A stretch of 64,000 bases of DNA, from assembly GCA_030267965.1 (NCBI GenBank), contig BRYA01000106.1, positions 1-64,000 on the forward strand, written 5' to 3'. The stretch comes from Triparma columacea. Lineage: Eukaryota > Sar > Bolidophyceae > Parmales > Triparmaceae. The translations under genes were made by a program, and so were the position numbers. This document shows positions 18,401-27,334 of this stretch, piece after piece. The notes beneath the pieces were generated by a model. It was not told the DNA's origin and made no database searches. It saw only the letters and a program-made list of their open reading frames with translations. Within the stretch, counting starts at the first letter, position 1. The number at the start of each line of letters is the position of its first letter.

Positions 18401-19675
18401 GTGTCTCTCCCTGAGAACTTCAAAGAGGTGGTGTCGGCAACACAGTTCCTCAACTTCAACATGTTCACGCTCGTCCCCATGGGTTGCTTCGCAGGGGGAG
18501 GCTTCAACTTCTACGTCAAGTCTGTGGCTCTGACCATGTCTGTCATCATGGTGATCTTGACACTTTCCCTCCTGGCATTCTTCAAGAAGAGGCCCAACCT
18601 GTATACCGCCGCTATTGCCATATCATACCTCACTCTTCCCACCATAACGACTACTGTCTTTGGAATGTTTCCTTGCGATGATTTTGATGATGGTAACTAC
18701 TCTCGCCTCAGAAGCGACTTGAGCATCGACTGCGGAGCGGGGGGTAGGGGAGCTTGGCAGGCATTCGGCTACTTGATGGTTGGGATCTTCCCAGTCGGGG
18801 TTCCGTTAATGTACTGGGTCCTCCTCTACCGGATGAAGGACAGGTTAATGGGGGAAGACAGGATAAACGACGAGAAGCTCAGAGGGATATTGTTCTTGTG
18901 GGAGCCCTACAAGAAGAAGTACTGGTGGTGGGAGGTGTTCGAGACCGTGAGGAGGCTGGCAATGACTGGTTTGCTATCTACCATTGATCCAGGATCCTTC
19001 ACGCAGATTACAGCGGGAATCGTGATGATGACGCTCTACACGAATTATCTTACGTGGGCAAGGCCCTTTGATGAGCTTCGGGACAACGTTATTGCGATTT
19101 TATCTGCCATTCTGTTGACTCTCACATTCCTTTCCGCGTTTCTGATGAAGTCCCAACAGATGGTTGAGGATGACTACGAGGCGAAGGGGCTAGGAACAGT
19201 TTTGATCGCTGCAACAGTGCTCATAATGGTCCTGTTCTTTGTGTGGGCATGGTACTCATTCAACGACCTGAAAGCAAGCAATGACGGTATGGCTGCAAGA
19301 GCTTTTCAAAGTTCTATTGGGAGCAGGTCAGGGAGTAATGTGGGAGAGGGGGGGGGAGTCGAAATGGGGGCGAGGAGAGGGAGCGAGTTCTTGAGTGATA
19401 ACCCCATGCATGTAGAAGCTGAAACTGAGGAGGGGGGGAGGGGGGAGAAGAAGGAGGGCAAGAGTTTCTATAGGAGGTTCGAGGATGAGATACTGAGAAG
19501 ATCTTATGAGAGGCAGTTGAAGAAGATGCCGGTTAACACAAGGGTGGTCAGGCAACAGCAGTACGAAGACCCCATTCCTGGACCGCCACCAGCTAAATCG
19601 CAGCAAAAGTCCCCAGCGTCGAAGGTTGAAGCCGGGGAGACGGGCCAATCCATGCAATCAAGAAATAATTCTTAA
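15485..19675 (+). CDS. Large POMP-like / GCC2-GCC3 Cys-rich multi-pass membrane protein (assembly gap inside)
   Basis: Exon 1 begins at the ATG at 15485 and ends near 16220 (AAG|GTAAGATG). The next kilobase holds intron and N gap, so the exon joining the halves is missing. The 3' coding block is open from 16921 to the stop at 19675. The N-terminus has a hydrophobic signal/anchor (ICLIFWTCLVLVGG). GGGVFIWSGA and GGGAIYV are chlamydial-POMP-like beta-helix repeats. After the gap come several GCC2/GCC3 ephrin-receptor-like Cys modules (CPAGKYSSVGAAGCSTC). The C-terminal third has about 7-8 hydrophobic spans (KNDVAFTVLAFVLFALILIG to VLIMVLFFVWAWYSF) and a hydrophilic tail. This layout suits a cell-surface receptor or channel-like protein; the ligand is unknown. 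Confidence 0.8.
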   Translation: MKSMRLVLSDSGSGLQKTRNPQQCNRVKVSHICLIFWTCLVLVGGRSLAEVNVVDMNGLFNTVSNYVNSNVNTGNSIMANGDSTILAAGPYKCSQGTCADSGTMLATRDLNGEVKCVEDNASCVLDGENERGGMVVYGTGSGTLILRALTFEKGYRDVGGGVFIWSGAIVDLKLCIFSNNRATSSSYGGGAIYVAYDGTTVNAYGTSFNGNTADSGNGDDIYRASGTITIHNTCPSPYSSNTPIQGKMRMRFVWSIEPFLTPQLTLRYRCTNSYSYLSXXXXXXXXXXXXXXXXXXXXXXXXXXXXXXXXXXXXXXXXXXXXXXXXXXXXXXXXXXXXXXXXXXXXXXXXXXXXXXXXXXXXXXXXXXXXXXXXXXXXXXXXXXXXXXXXXXXXXXXXXXXXXXXXXXXXXXXXXXXXXXXXXXXXXXXXXXXXXXXXXXXXXXXXXXXXXXXXXXXXXXXXXXXXXXXXXXXXXXXXXDYAEFAATSCSACSGEGEFSAEKGQAACSTAPAGFKPISETNRSGIVACPAGTFAIGGKTSCTVCPAGKYSSVGAAGCSTCATCATGRYLINACTPTTETLCGDCLAGTASIGGAVTECTPCNVDGKYSISDNASFCLTAKAGYKPREDHKGEELCPAGTYSTGGANECSECGEGETSDAGAAGCSTCATCATGRYMINACTPTTETMCGDCPKNTFTLSGAANREGCTPCENVGEFSKPGAGYCEKCPQYEEFNEFSLSSCECMPSFSRIGDDNSCTCKAGETLMGTSCEPCEKGKWKSVIGVTSCSRCEDTLKGSITENPGSTSSSSCICPSRTYDDGEGSCVPIEEGMREDITGMTLASLTLEEGFWRTSSKSSDVRPCITPEACAGGNDTETMCRDGHTGPYCALCKDDYNLDPFMLCKQCSKSKNDVAFTVLAFVLFALILIGGYVLLKKKLGGGRRGKEVWKRCKNGVKILFASGQITASLPNVVPQVSLPENFKEVVSATQFLNFNMFTLVPMGCFAGGGFNFYVKSVALTMSVIMVILTLSLLAFFKKRPNLYTAAIAISYLTLPTITTTVFGMFPCDDFDDGNYSRLRSDLSIDCGAGGRGAWQAFGYLMVGIFPVGVPLMYWVLLYRMKDRLMGEDRINDEKLRGILFLWEPYKKKYWWWEVFETVRRLAMTGLLSTIDPGSFTQITAGIVMMTLYTNYLTWARPFDELRDNVIAILSAILLTLTFLSAFLMKSQQMVEDDYEAKGLGTVLIAATVLIMVLFFVWAWYSFNDLKASNDGMAARAFQSSIGSRSGSNVGEGGGVEMGARRGSEFLSDNPMHVEAETEEGGRGEKKEGKSFYRRFEDEILRRSYERQLKKMPVNTRVVRQQQYEDPIPGPPPAKSQQKSPASKVEAGETGQSMQSRNNS
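16321..16920. other. Assembly gap (600 N)
   Basis: Unsequenced stretch inside the surface-protein gene; the round length suggests an estimated size. Frames reading through it are not reliable. Confidence 0.99.
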
Positions 19676-19930
19676 CAAGCTGTACTACAATACAAGCTGT
19701 ATATTTGTATATTTCGCCCTGTTTATTATATGGCTAATTTTGAAGAAGAACCTTGGACCCCTTTCCCTTGAGATGGATTTGATCGATTTGATCTTGAGAC
19801 ATTTCTATCATCAGGGTCTGATAAGACTGGATCGGTGGGCTTGAAGAGGAGCCTCGAGTAAAGAACTTTCTAACCCTAACCAACATTTGCAGGTTTCAAT
19901 TTTCATTCCCCCCTCTCCCCCCCCGCCCGT

Positions 19931-21141
19931 CTACACCAATTCCAGACCAGCTAGAACAACTCCCAAAGTGGCTCCTAGAGCGACTCCTCCCGCATTGACA
20001 TGTAAATTCGAAGCGCCACCGCCTCCACCGACAACATCATCACCCTCTTCATCGCACTCATTGGATTTCCAAAGCGTGCACCCAGTGACATCGCTTAGGG
20101 CAGTCGCCACCCAAGTGTTCCAATGCTCGTAACCCTTGTCGCTCAAGTGCAAACCATCGTCTGCGTAGAGGTCGCGGGTGTTGGCGACATCAAGAAAGGC
20201 ATTGTAGGAGTCGATGAAGACGAACTTGCCATCCAAGGTTTTTATGAAATCGCTGCGACGAGGAGAGGAGAGGGGGGGGTTAGTTTGAAATGTTCTTAAT
20301 GCTCGTCGCTTCATTTCCCATGTAGCCTGGCTCATGCTTCATTCCCAGCTCGTCGTTTCGCTCCTCACTGGGCTTAGTTTGAAATGTTCTTAATGCTCGT
20401 CGCTTCATTTCCCATGTAGCCTGGCTCATGCTTCATTCCTAGCTCGTCGCTTCGCTCCTCACTCACTCACCTCTTGATCAACCCATCTAACTCCTTGTAC
20501 TTGGAGTGGAGAGACGTCGTTTCCGGTTCTGGCTTAGTCGACACGGCGATGACTTTTTCAGCCCCGCCATCAATGTATGCCTGCACAACTTCCTTGAACT
20601 TTGAGTAGGTGCTTGACACGCTCGCCCCGCCTGCCAGGTCATTCTCTCCGCACACCAGGACCACGGTTTTGGGAGCGAAGGTGGCCGTGAAGGCCGTCAC
20701 CTCGGGCTTGATGTCGGAGCAGGTGTAGCCGCCGAAACCGACGTTGTAAACGGCGGAGTGGCCCTCGCTGAACTGCGACTCGGTATTTTGCCAGTAGTCA
20801 ATGTCCGAGTCTCCAACGAAGAGAAGGGGGTCAGCAGGGATGGGGGTAAGGTCAGGCGAGCACAGGACTTTTGCGTTGCCGTTCGCGGCTCCCGTGGCGT
20901 GCTCGTTAAACCACACACCGTCCGTGCAAGAAGGGGTGTCGTCACAGTAGTAGCAGCCCTTCGGCCAGTCACTATCGTCCTCGTCTCCATTATAGTAGTC
21001 CCCGTTTAGTAAAAAAGAAGAAGAAGAAGACAAAGGAAGGTTGTAGAGGGAAAGCGCGGCGCGACAAAGTTCTACAGAGGCAATGTGAAGCTCTCCTGAA
21101 GGGCAGGTGTTGCCAGTGGTTAGAGATACGCTAGCAGGCAT
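19931..21141 (-). CDS. SGNH/GDSL-type hydrolase, 330 aa
   Basis: Exons 21141-20471 and 20252-19931 (phase 2 junction). All SGNH blocks are present: GDSDIDYW (catalytic Ser), the Gly of YNVGFGG, GENDLA (oxyanion Asn) and DGLHLSDKGY (Asp/His). The family hydrolyses esters of lipids or sugars. A roughly 90-residue N-terminal region with paired Cys (CYYCDDTPSC) precedes the hydrolase and contains no clear signal peptide. The chain ends in a hydrophobic stretch (GGVALGATLGVVLAGLELV), possibly a GPI-type or tail anchor. The intron holds a 94-base direct duplication. The gene is head-to-head with the desaturase (274 bases apart). Confidence 0.85.
20280..20467. repeat. 94-bp tandem duplication inside the SGNH intron
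   Basis: Two near-identical copies start at 20280 and 20374. Each contains GCTCGTCGCTTCATTTCCC and ends with a CTCGTCG(T/C)TTCGCTCCTCACT motif next to the 5' splice site on the gene strand. Confidence 0.85.
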
Positions 21142-21415
21142 GTTTTATTTGGTTGTTGGCCGGCCTGTAATTGGTTGGATCCTTTTTCAGGATGTTTGAG
21201 TCGGAGGCTTTAAAAAGGTTTGTCAGGTTAAACAAAATCGCAGGGTTTTGCAACAGAGAAAAAGTCAAGGAAAAAGTTGCTTTCTTCTAAGAGAAAAGTT
21301 GACCTCTACTTTCCATCAACAATTATTCAATCTCCTTCCGCAATTTAATACAAATAAATATACCCACGCACCCTTCAAAACCTTGTACCCCTAAAAGTAA
21401 CAGAGACAATCCAAA
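21142..21415. promoter_or_regulatory. Divergent promoter region
   Basis: 274 bases between the SGNH hydrolase (minus) and desaturase (plus) start codons. No specific element recognised. Confidence 0.4.
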
Positions 21416-22785
21416 ATGCGGCCCCTAACCCTTCCTTTCTTCCTCCTCTCAATCCTCGCCCTCGAGTCACAAAGCTTCCTCACCCCTCCTACAACCCAAA
21501 CGTACATGAACCCCAAGCCCCGACGGTCCTTCAAATCACAACGATCCACCAATCCAACCACACCTCCCCTTTTCTCCACCCTTTCCCCCACTCTACCCTC
21601 CAGTCCTTCCCTTTCCCCAACCATACCAAACTACCACAACAACCGTCGTTCAACTCTCCTTCGAATCCCCTCCAACCGTTCCCTCCTCTCCTCTCTCCCC
21701 CGTTACTCCTACCCTCTCGGTGTCCCTCTTCTCCTTCTCTCCACACTCTTCCTCCTCCTTCCTTCCATTTTATTCCCCAAAGTGTCACTACCCTTCCTAC
21801 TACTATCAGCGACACTAGGTTCGTTAGGGAGCATGTGGCAACTACAAATAATGCACGACTGCTGCCACGGTACATTCTCACCGAACAGAAGGATCAACAA
21901 TGTAGTGCTACAAGCTTTCGGGGCTGTCAGCTATTACGGTTATTCTGTTTACTTGAAGGTGAGATTTAAAACTAGATAGGAAGTGCCCTTCTCCCCCCCT
22001 CAATTCCGTTTCAGGTCACCCTCCTCCCCCCCCCTCTTTCCTCCTCACCCTCTCCTTTTAAAAAACCACAGCACGGTCATCTCTCCCACCATTCAATAGG
22101 TGGTTCAGTATCCCCCCGTTCAGCCTTTGACGACGCCGTGCATAACCTCCCCGACGGTGACGTTCTATTCAACGTCCACAGTCGTACCATGAAGGGTCTT
22201 AAATCCCGTTTTCCAACATTATCAATGTCCCATAAATTCCGCCCCTCTAAACCCTACATCAACGCCCTCCTCTACGCCTTCACCTTTAGTTTCGAACGAG
22301 TATTCCTCGGCGTAAACGACGTAGTAACGTCCCTTTACCGTAAGAACGTGTTCTTCCCAAACGCGAACCCCAAACTGTCCTCATCACTTGTAAACCTATC
22401 CACATTCAATACACTAGTACGTGTAATACTAACCTACCTACTAGGTCCGAAGGTACTATTATCGTTGTATGTAGCTGAGTTAAGCTGGTGCATACCACCT
22501 AACCCCCTCGCACCCTGCTTCCTTAACAACCACTCTACGAAAGAGGGTGAGGAGTGCGTGCCCACGATGAGTTGGAGAAGTGAGAGTAGTTTGTACTCTG
22601 TGGTAACGTTGAACACGAACCATCATATGGAACATCACGATTTTCCACAGGTTCCTTTTCATGCGCTTGGGAGGATTAAGGGCATGGTTGGTTACAACGA
22701 CGATGTTGATAAGGGGGAAGGAGAGGGAGGTAGAAAAGGAATGGAACTTTGGTTCGGTCAGGGAGGGACTTACGGGTGCCAGTGA
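21416..22785 (+). CDS. DEGS-like membrane fatty-acid desaturase, putatively plastid-targeted, 418 aa
   Basis: Exons 21416-21958 and 22072-22785, in phase 0. The three histidine boxes of membrane desaturases are visible: HDCCH (about residue 147), H-GHLSHH spanning the splice junction (182-188), and HHMEHHDFP (about 365). The last box and the spacing resemble sphingolipid delta-4 desaturases (DEGS/DES1, NYHxEHHDFP). The N-terminus, however, has a signal sequence and SQSFLTPP, a likely plastid presequence, followed by a Ser/Pro/Thr-rich stretch. Hydrophobic spans flank the boxes. The likely role is oxygen-dependent introduction of a double bond (di-iron) into a lipid acyl or long-chain base; the substrate is uncertain. 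Confidence 0.8.
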
Positions 22786-22814
22786 ACTCCAGTCGTTTGT
22801 ACTCAATTCTATCG

Positions 22815-22911
22815 TTATTCACGAACCACCAGAAGGAGCATCGTGATTTTCCACAGGTTCCTTTTCATGCACTTAGGTTCGGTCAGGGAGGGACTTACGG
22901 ATGCCAGTGAA
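22815..22911 (+). pseudogene. Broken duplicate of the desaturase 3' end
   Basis: Just after the desaturase stop, DNA matching its third histidine-box region (GATTTTCCACAGGTTCC) is joined directly to DNA matching its last codons (GGGAGGGACTTACGG). The intervening part is deleted and the frame is broken. It is a decayed partial tandem duplicate. Confidence 0.8.
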
Positions 22912-23130
22912 AAAAGGGTAAATAGTTGTGTTGTTGATTTTAGAGCGTCTTGAGTCTTTTTAACATCCAAACAACCTTTCTACCAATTTACGCGCGTTCG
23001 CGTCAACTCTCAAAGGCCAATTCTTGTGCAAGGTAAACTCCGAAAAGGGGGTTACCCAATTTCATTGATAATACATTCCCTTCATTTTTACATTAACATC
23101 GTCTTCCGGCTGCCTACCCCCTCCCACATT

Positions 23131-24265
23131 TCAGCACCAAGGGTACGCCCCCCCAGCCGTGCACATGTCCCTTCTATGTATCGCAACCATGTCCATAACC
23201 TCCCCCTTCAATTCCCCCGCTACCCCTACCGCCCAGAGGCCTTCAAGGAAAGCGAAGAGCGGGGCGACACCGAGGGCCTGCCCAAGGGAGTCTAGGAGGG
23301 CAGGCTTGACGCCCTCAAAGTAACCGTGCCCTGGACCGATCTGCATTACCCAGCCAGCCAGGTGAACCCAGAACGCGAACCAGCCCCAAGACATCTTGCC
23401 CCCCCCCTTACCCTTCCTGTTGCCCTTCACGGGCTCCCTCCCCCCCTTCTCCCCGTTGACTGCAGTCTGAGCCTGCATGTATAGCGCGGCCAGCACGGCA
23501 GTGAAGATTCCCCCCGTGAAGCCGTCCAGGGCCACGTAGTACAAGCCGTACATTAGGAGCATGACGGTGCCGTAGGTGAGGGGGAAGGAGGAGGAAGGTT
23601 GGAGGGGGAGGGGGACGTAACACATCCAGACGTTTATGGACCACCAAATTAGGGGGATGAAGATGAAGTGGATCAGCTGGTTGTAAGGGTCCTGATGGTA
23701 GGCTGCGTAGAAACCTGGGGGGTGTTGAGTGGAGGGGGGGGGGGTGGGAGTGAGTGAAGGGTTCAACCAATGGCTAAGAAGTAGTGGGAGGATGGAGACG
23801 TAACAGCGGCATGAGCAGCAATGGCAATGGCAATGGCAACTACAACTACAACAACAACAACAACAACAACAAGCAACCGTTGACTACGCTCCTCATATAA
23901 CCAGCCAATTTCTCCAAAGATATCTGCCAGAGATATCTCCAAGATATCCAGCCAGAGATACCTCTCCTCGCCTAACTAGCCCGCTCAGCCACCCTTTCTC
24001 CGCAATTTTCTTTCCTCGAAGCTTCTTCTAATACCCTCCAATCTTCTAGTACCCTCCAATCACCCCAAACTTGCCCAAACTTGCCCAAAATGTACAAAAA
24101 CTTCCCCTCTATCCTCGTCTTCGATGCAAAGGCATTTGCTCAAACCAAAAAATGAGGCCTAAATTACTCACCGAGGCTACTCTTGAAGTCGAGGTTTGTT
24201 ATCATCGCCTGACCTACGACACCAAACAGCAAGAAGCACATTAGGTGCGTTACAGGGGAAGCCAT
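23131..24265 (-). CDS. Mpo1-like (DUF962) membrane protein, 225 aa
   Basis: Exons 24265-24172 and 23714-23131, phase 1 junction. It belongs to the yeast Mpo1/YGL010w family: conserved YHQDPYNQLIHFIFIPL and QIGPGHGYFEGVKPALLDSL, with four or so hydrophobic segments. Yeast Mpo1 is an ER dioxygenase that shortens 2-hydroxy fatty acids in phytosphingosine breakdown, using Fe(II) bound by His residues; the two His motifs here fit. A Gly/Lys-rich loop (GNRKGKGGGKMS) is inserted mid-protein. The 457-base intron contains a (CAA)n run at 23845-23875. The tail-to-tail neighbour is a sphingolipid-type desaturase, which may be coincidence. Confidence 0.85.
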
Positions 24266-24945
24266 AGGTGTTTGGATTTTGCTGCCTTTTTTCACTTGAT
24301 TTTTCAACTTGATCTCAAGTAATTTTACATTTGAAACCAAGTATCTAACCTCGTAGTCGATGGAAGAATGAGGAATAATTTTCCCCCTTTCCCCTGGCGC
24401 ATTTCGTGCCCGTCGAAAATAAAATTAATGCTTCGCGTGTCTAATTTTATAGGCATTTCCGATGCAATTGGGACAATGACTAATAAGCAAATTAGGGCAA
24501 GAGGATAACTATTCCCGATGCTTGTTTGATGGAGGCGGTAACGATAGTCGATTGCAATAAACAAGTATAATACTGTATGTTTTCTGACCAATAATCTGAT
24601 CTTGCTTACTTCCAATTACCCGGTGAGTTGTCCTAAATACAGCCATTCTTTTCTTTCTGGCAGTAAGTAACTCCCTTCTCTCTCTCTCTCTCTCTCTCTT
24701 TCTCCATACATGCACAATTACGTTGTTTCCCCCAAGCGTAATTCCCAGGATTTCCGCGTATCTTAGTTCCGTAAAACACAATCATACGCGTAATCGTTTT
24801 TAACGTCGGACATTCCCTTAATGTCGTGCGACGATACCCCATAAGAGTGACCACAGCAGTGACCCTCTTATCATCAGCTACGTTACCTTTCAGCACTGGC
24901 CTCGACTCTTCTGTCCTAAACGGCGGCGAAATCGTCTCTGGAAAC
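24266..24945. other. Intergenic, AT-rich, no gene identified
   Basis: Contains the promoter side of the Mpo1-like gene and the 3' side of the secreted Cys-rich gene. A (CT)n run lies at about 24677-24702. Minus-strand frames here (24325-24896) lack any recognisable feature. Confidence 0.5.
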
Positions 24946-25761
24946 TTAGTACTTCAGAAAACGGTCGGTGGGGCTGACTTTTGGAACGCGTGGTGGCAGG
25001 ATAGGCTTGACGATTGGCACCTCAAATTCACTGTCTCCATCAATAGTAGGCGATGGCGTAGGATTAGCAGTAGGCGATGGCGTAGGCGGAATACAGGCGG
25101 ACGCAGGCGTCGGGTTGTCAGTGGGCCCAGTGAAATCCATGGCGCACGTGCATGTGCAGTTGCCGGGGAAGTACCCCCACTGCCATAGCCCACTGGCATA
25201 GCCTGCCATAGGTGGGGGGGTGCCGCAGTTCCTCTTTTTGACTTGGTTGAACTTAGCTTCGTTGTTGTCGTTGTTCGCTGAGTTCAGCTTGTCTTGGATA
25301 ACACAGCAAAGCTTCGTCCTGTCGGTACTTGTGCTAGAGATCGGGTCAGTTGTGTCCACACAGGTGGGTGCAGGAGTAATTGCCGGGGTGGGCGCAGGCG
25401 AGAGGATAGGAGTAGTAGCAGTAGGTGCGGGAGTAGGAGTGGGTGCAGGCGTCGGGCTGTCAGTGGGACCAGTGAATTCCATGCCGCACGTGCAGGTGCA
25501 GTTGCCGGGGAAGTAGCTCCACTGCGAGGTAGCAGTGCCGGGGCCGCAGTTCGTGTTAAAGACTTTGTTGAAAGTAGCTTCCTTGTTGTCGTTGTTCGCT
25601 GAGTTCAGCTTGTCTTGGATAACAGAGCAATACTTCGTCTTTGTGGTACTCGTGCTAGGGATCGGGCCAATTGTGTCCACACAAGAAGCTTCTGGAATAG
25701 CTTCCGTGACACTGGCGTAAGCAAGGAGGATGAGGAGATAAATAGCAAGTAGCATCTTCAT
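24946..25761 (-). CDS. Secreted protein with two Cys-rich repeats and Thr/Pro linkers, 271 aa
   Basis: Single exon with an ATG at 25761. A clear signal peptide (MKMLLAIYLLILLAYASVTEA) precedes two copies of a roughly 80-residue domain, at about residues 27-105 and 132-218. Each has CVDT, a shared VIQDKLNSANNDN helix, an NCG motif, and ends YFPGNCTCTC. The copies are joined by Thr/Pro/Ala repeats (TPAPTPTPA), typical of extracellular, probably O-glycosylated, linkers. The tail is another TP-rich segment. I do not recognise the domain. A secreted or wall-associated role is inferred from the layout only. Confidence 0.8.
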   Translation of the reverse strand: MKMLLAIYLLILLAYASVTEAIPEASCVDTIGPIPSTSTTKTKYCSVIQDKLNSANNDNKEATFNKVFNTNCGPGTATSQWSYFPGNCTCTCGMEFTGPTDSPTPAPTPTPAPTATTPILSPAPTPAITPAPTCVDTTDPISSTSTDRTKLCCVIQDKLNSANNDNNEAKFNQVKKRNCGTPPPMAGYASGLWQWGYFPGNCTCTCAMDFTGPTDNPTPASACIPPTPSPTANPTPSPTIDGDSEFEVPIVKPILPPRVPKVSPTDRFLKY

Positions 25762-26683
25762 GTTATATGCCTGCGGAGGTCGATTGGAGAGTTAGTTTAA
25801 AGTCTGACAGGCAGCCCGAGGAAAAGTACCTCTCTGATGGCCAAATAATCGCAAAACAAAAAACAATCTGGACGACATGTGAGAGATGATCCGATGAGAG
25901 CTCTATTTTCTCCACATTTGGGGGCGTATGCGATTTAAATAGGCAATTGGTCGTACAACGATAGCAAGATTTGAGTTTTGAGGAGAGTGTAGGAGTAAAG
26001 GCGCCCGAAATTAGCCAAATAATCACACAAAAACAATTTGGAGGACGACGAACGAGCAGTTGAGAGAGAGAGCTCTATTTTCTCCATATTTGGGGGCGTA
26101 TGCGAGGAAAAAATCGGTAAATGGTATAATGATAGCAAGATTTGAGTTTTAAGGAGAGCGTGGGAGTAAAGGCGCCCGATATTAGTGTAAATACTGACCT
26201 GTGGATTTGCTAAAAAGAGAGAAAAACAGACCAAAAAATCTGAAGTCCTTCCATTTTCCAACATTCCAAATCATTAGGGAATTTTCTCTATTTTCCCCAC
26301 CCGCAATGTTTGAAAGAGAGCGCAACCCTAATCTCTGACTTAGTAGCCCCCCCCCCCTCCCCCCCAAAAAAAGAGTGAAGTCGATAAACATGTGTGCAAT
26401 TCGAAATTCGGAAGTGTAAGAAGCAAATTCATCTCGTTTTCATGCTCGAATGTTACACTCAATCATTCTGTGCCATAAAACACGTAATTGCTCAAATGTT
26501 AACACGTCCCACATTTTCGTATAGTAGTTGTATCGTTTACCACAAATCCGCTTAGTTTAAACCAGCTTAAACCCACCCCGCCAAAATCCGCCAAAATCTC
26601 TCACATAAACACACAAAATTTAACTACCCCTCTCCCCCCAATAAAAGACTCCCGCCAACAACCATATCCATCCAACCCCCTCA
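25762..26683. repeat. Intergenic with a 174-bp tandem duplication
   Basis: Copies start at 25841 and 26015 (CCAAATAATC) and share GAGAGCTCTATTTTCTCCA, GGGGGCGTATGCGA and TAGCAAGATTTGAGTTTT, with about 80-90% identity by eye. The second copy ends near 26186. The rest is AT-rich with a C run at 26346-26365. No gene identified. Confidence 0.75.
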
Positions 26684-27280
26684 CTATTGAACACCCTCTG
26701 ATATATTGATCGCGTACTCCAGCGCCTTCCCCAGCTCCTCCACCCCCCCCCTCCCCTCCCCCTCCCCCTCCCCCAGTATGGTGAACTCAAAAACCCCGCT
26801 AACGATCCCGTACTCGATGTCCGCCACCAGTGTCTCGTCCCCCGGTGGTTCCTCCCCCCTCCTCTCGCAGTTCGCCTTCACCCTGTCCCTGATCTTGTCC
26901 AGGGTCGTGTCGCTGCACCAGACCCCAACCATGACCCCGTCGAAGGAACGCCGGAGGCTCTCCACCCCCTCAACGTCCGCGACCACGACCTTTACTCCCT
27001 CTCTTTCCATGTCCTCCCTCCTCCACCCTCTCCCCCCCCCCTGCACCCCCACGACCCCCCCCTCCTCATAGCCCGGGTCTCCGGGGGAGACGAGGGGGGG
27101 GAGAAACACGGTGGAGGAGGAGGAGGCGACCACGGCATCTGAGACCATGAGAGGGTCGACGTATCCACGGGCTCCGCTGACGACCACGACGACGTTCTGA
27201 CGGGGGGGGGATGGGGGATGGGGGGGGAGATTGTGAGGATGGGGACGTTAGGTTGGGGGGGAAGGGGGGGGGTCGTGGGC

Positions 27281-27334
<54 letters not shown>

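Noticed and set aside
24633..24896. Minus-strand frame with a Glu/Arg repeat (EREREREK)
   Set aside because: The repeat is a (CT)n microsatellite in translation; no other support.
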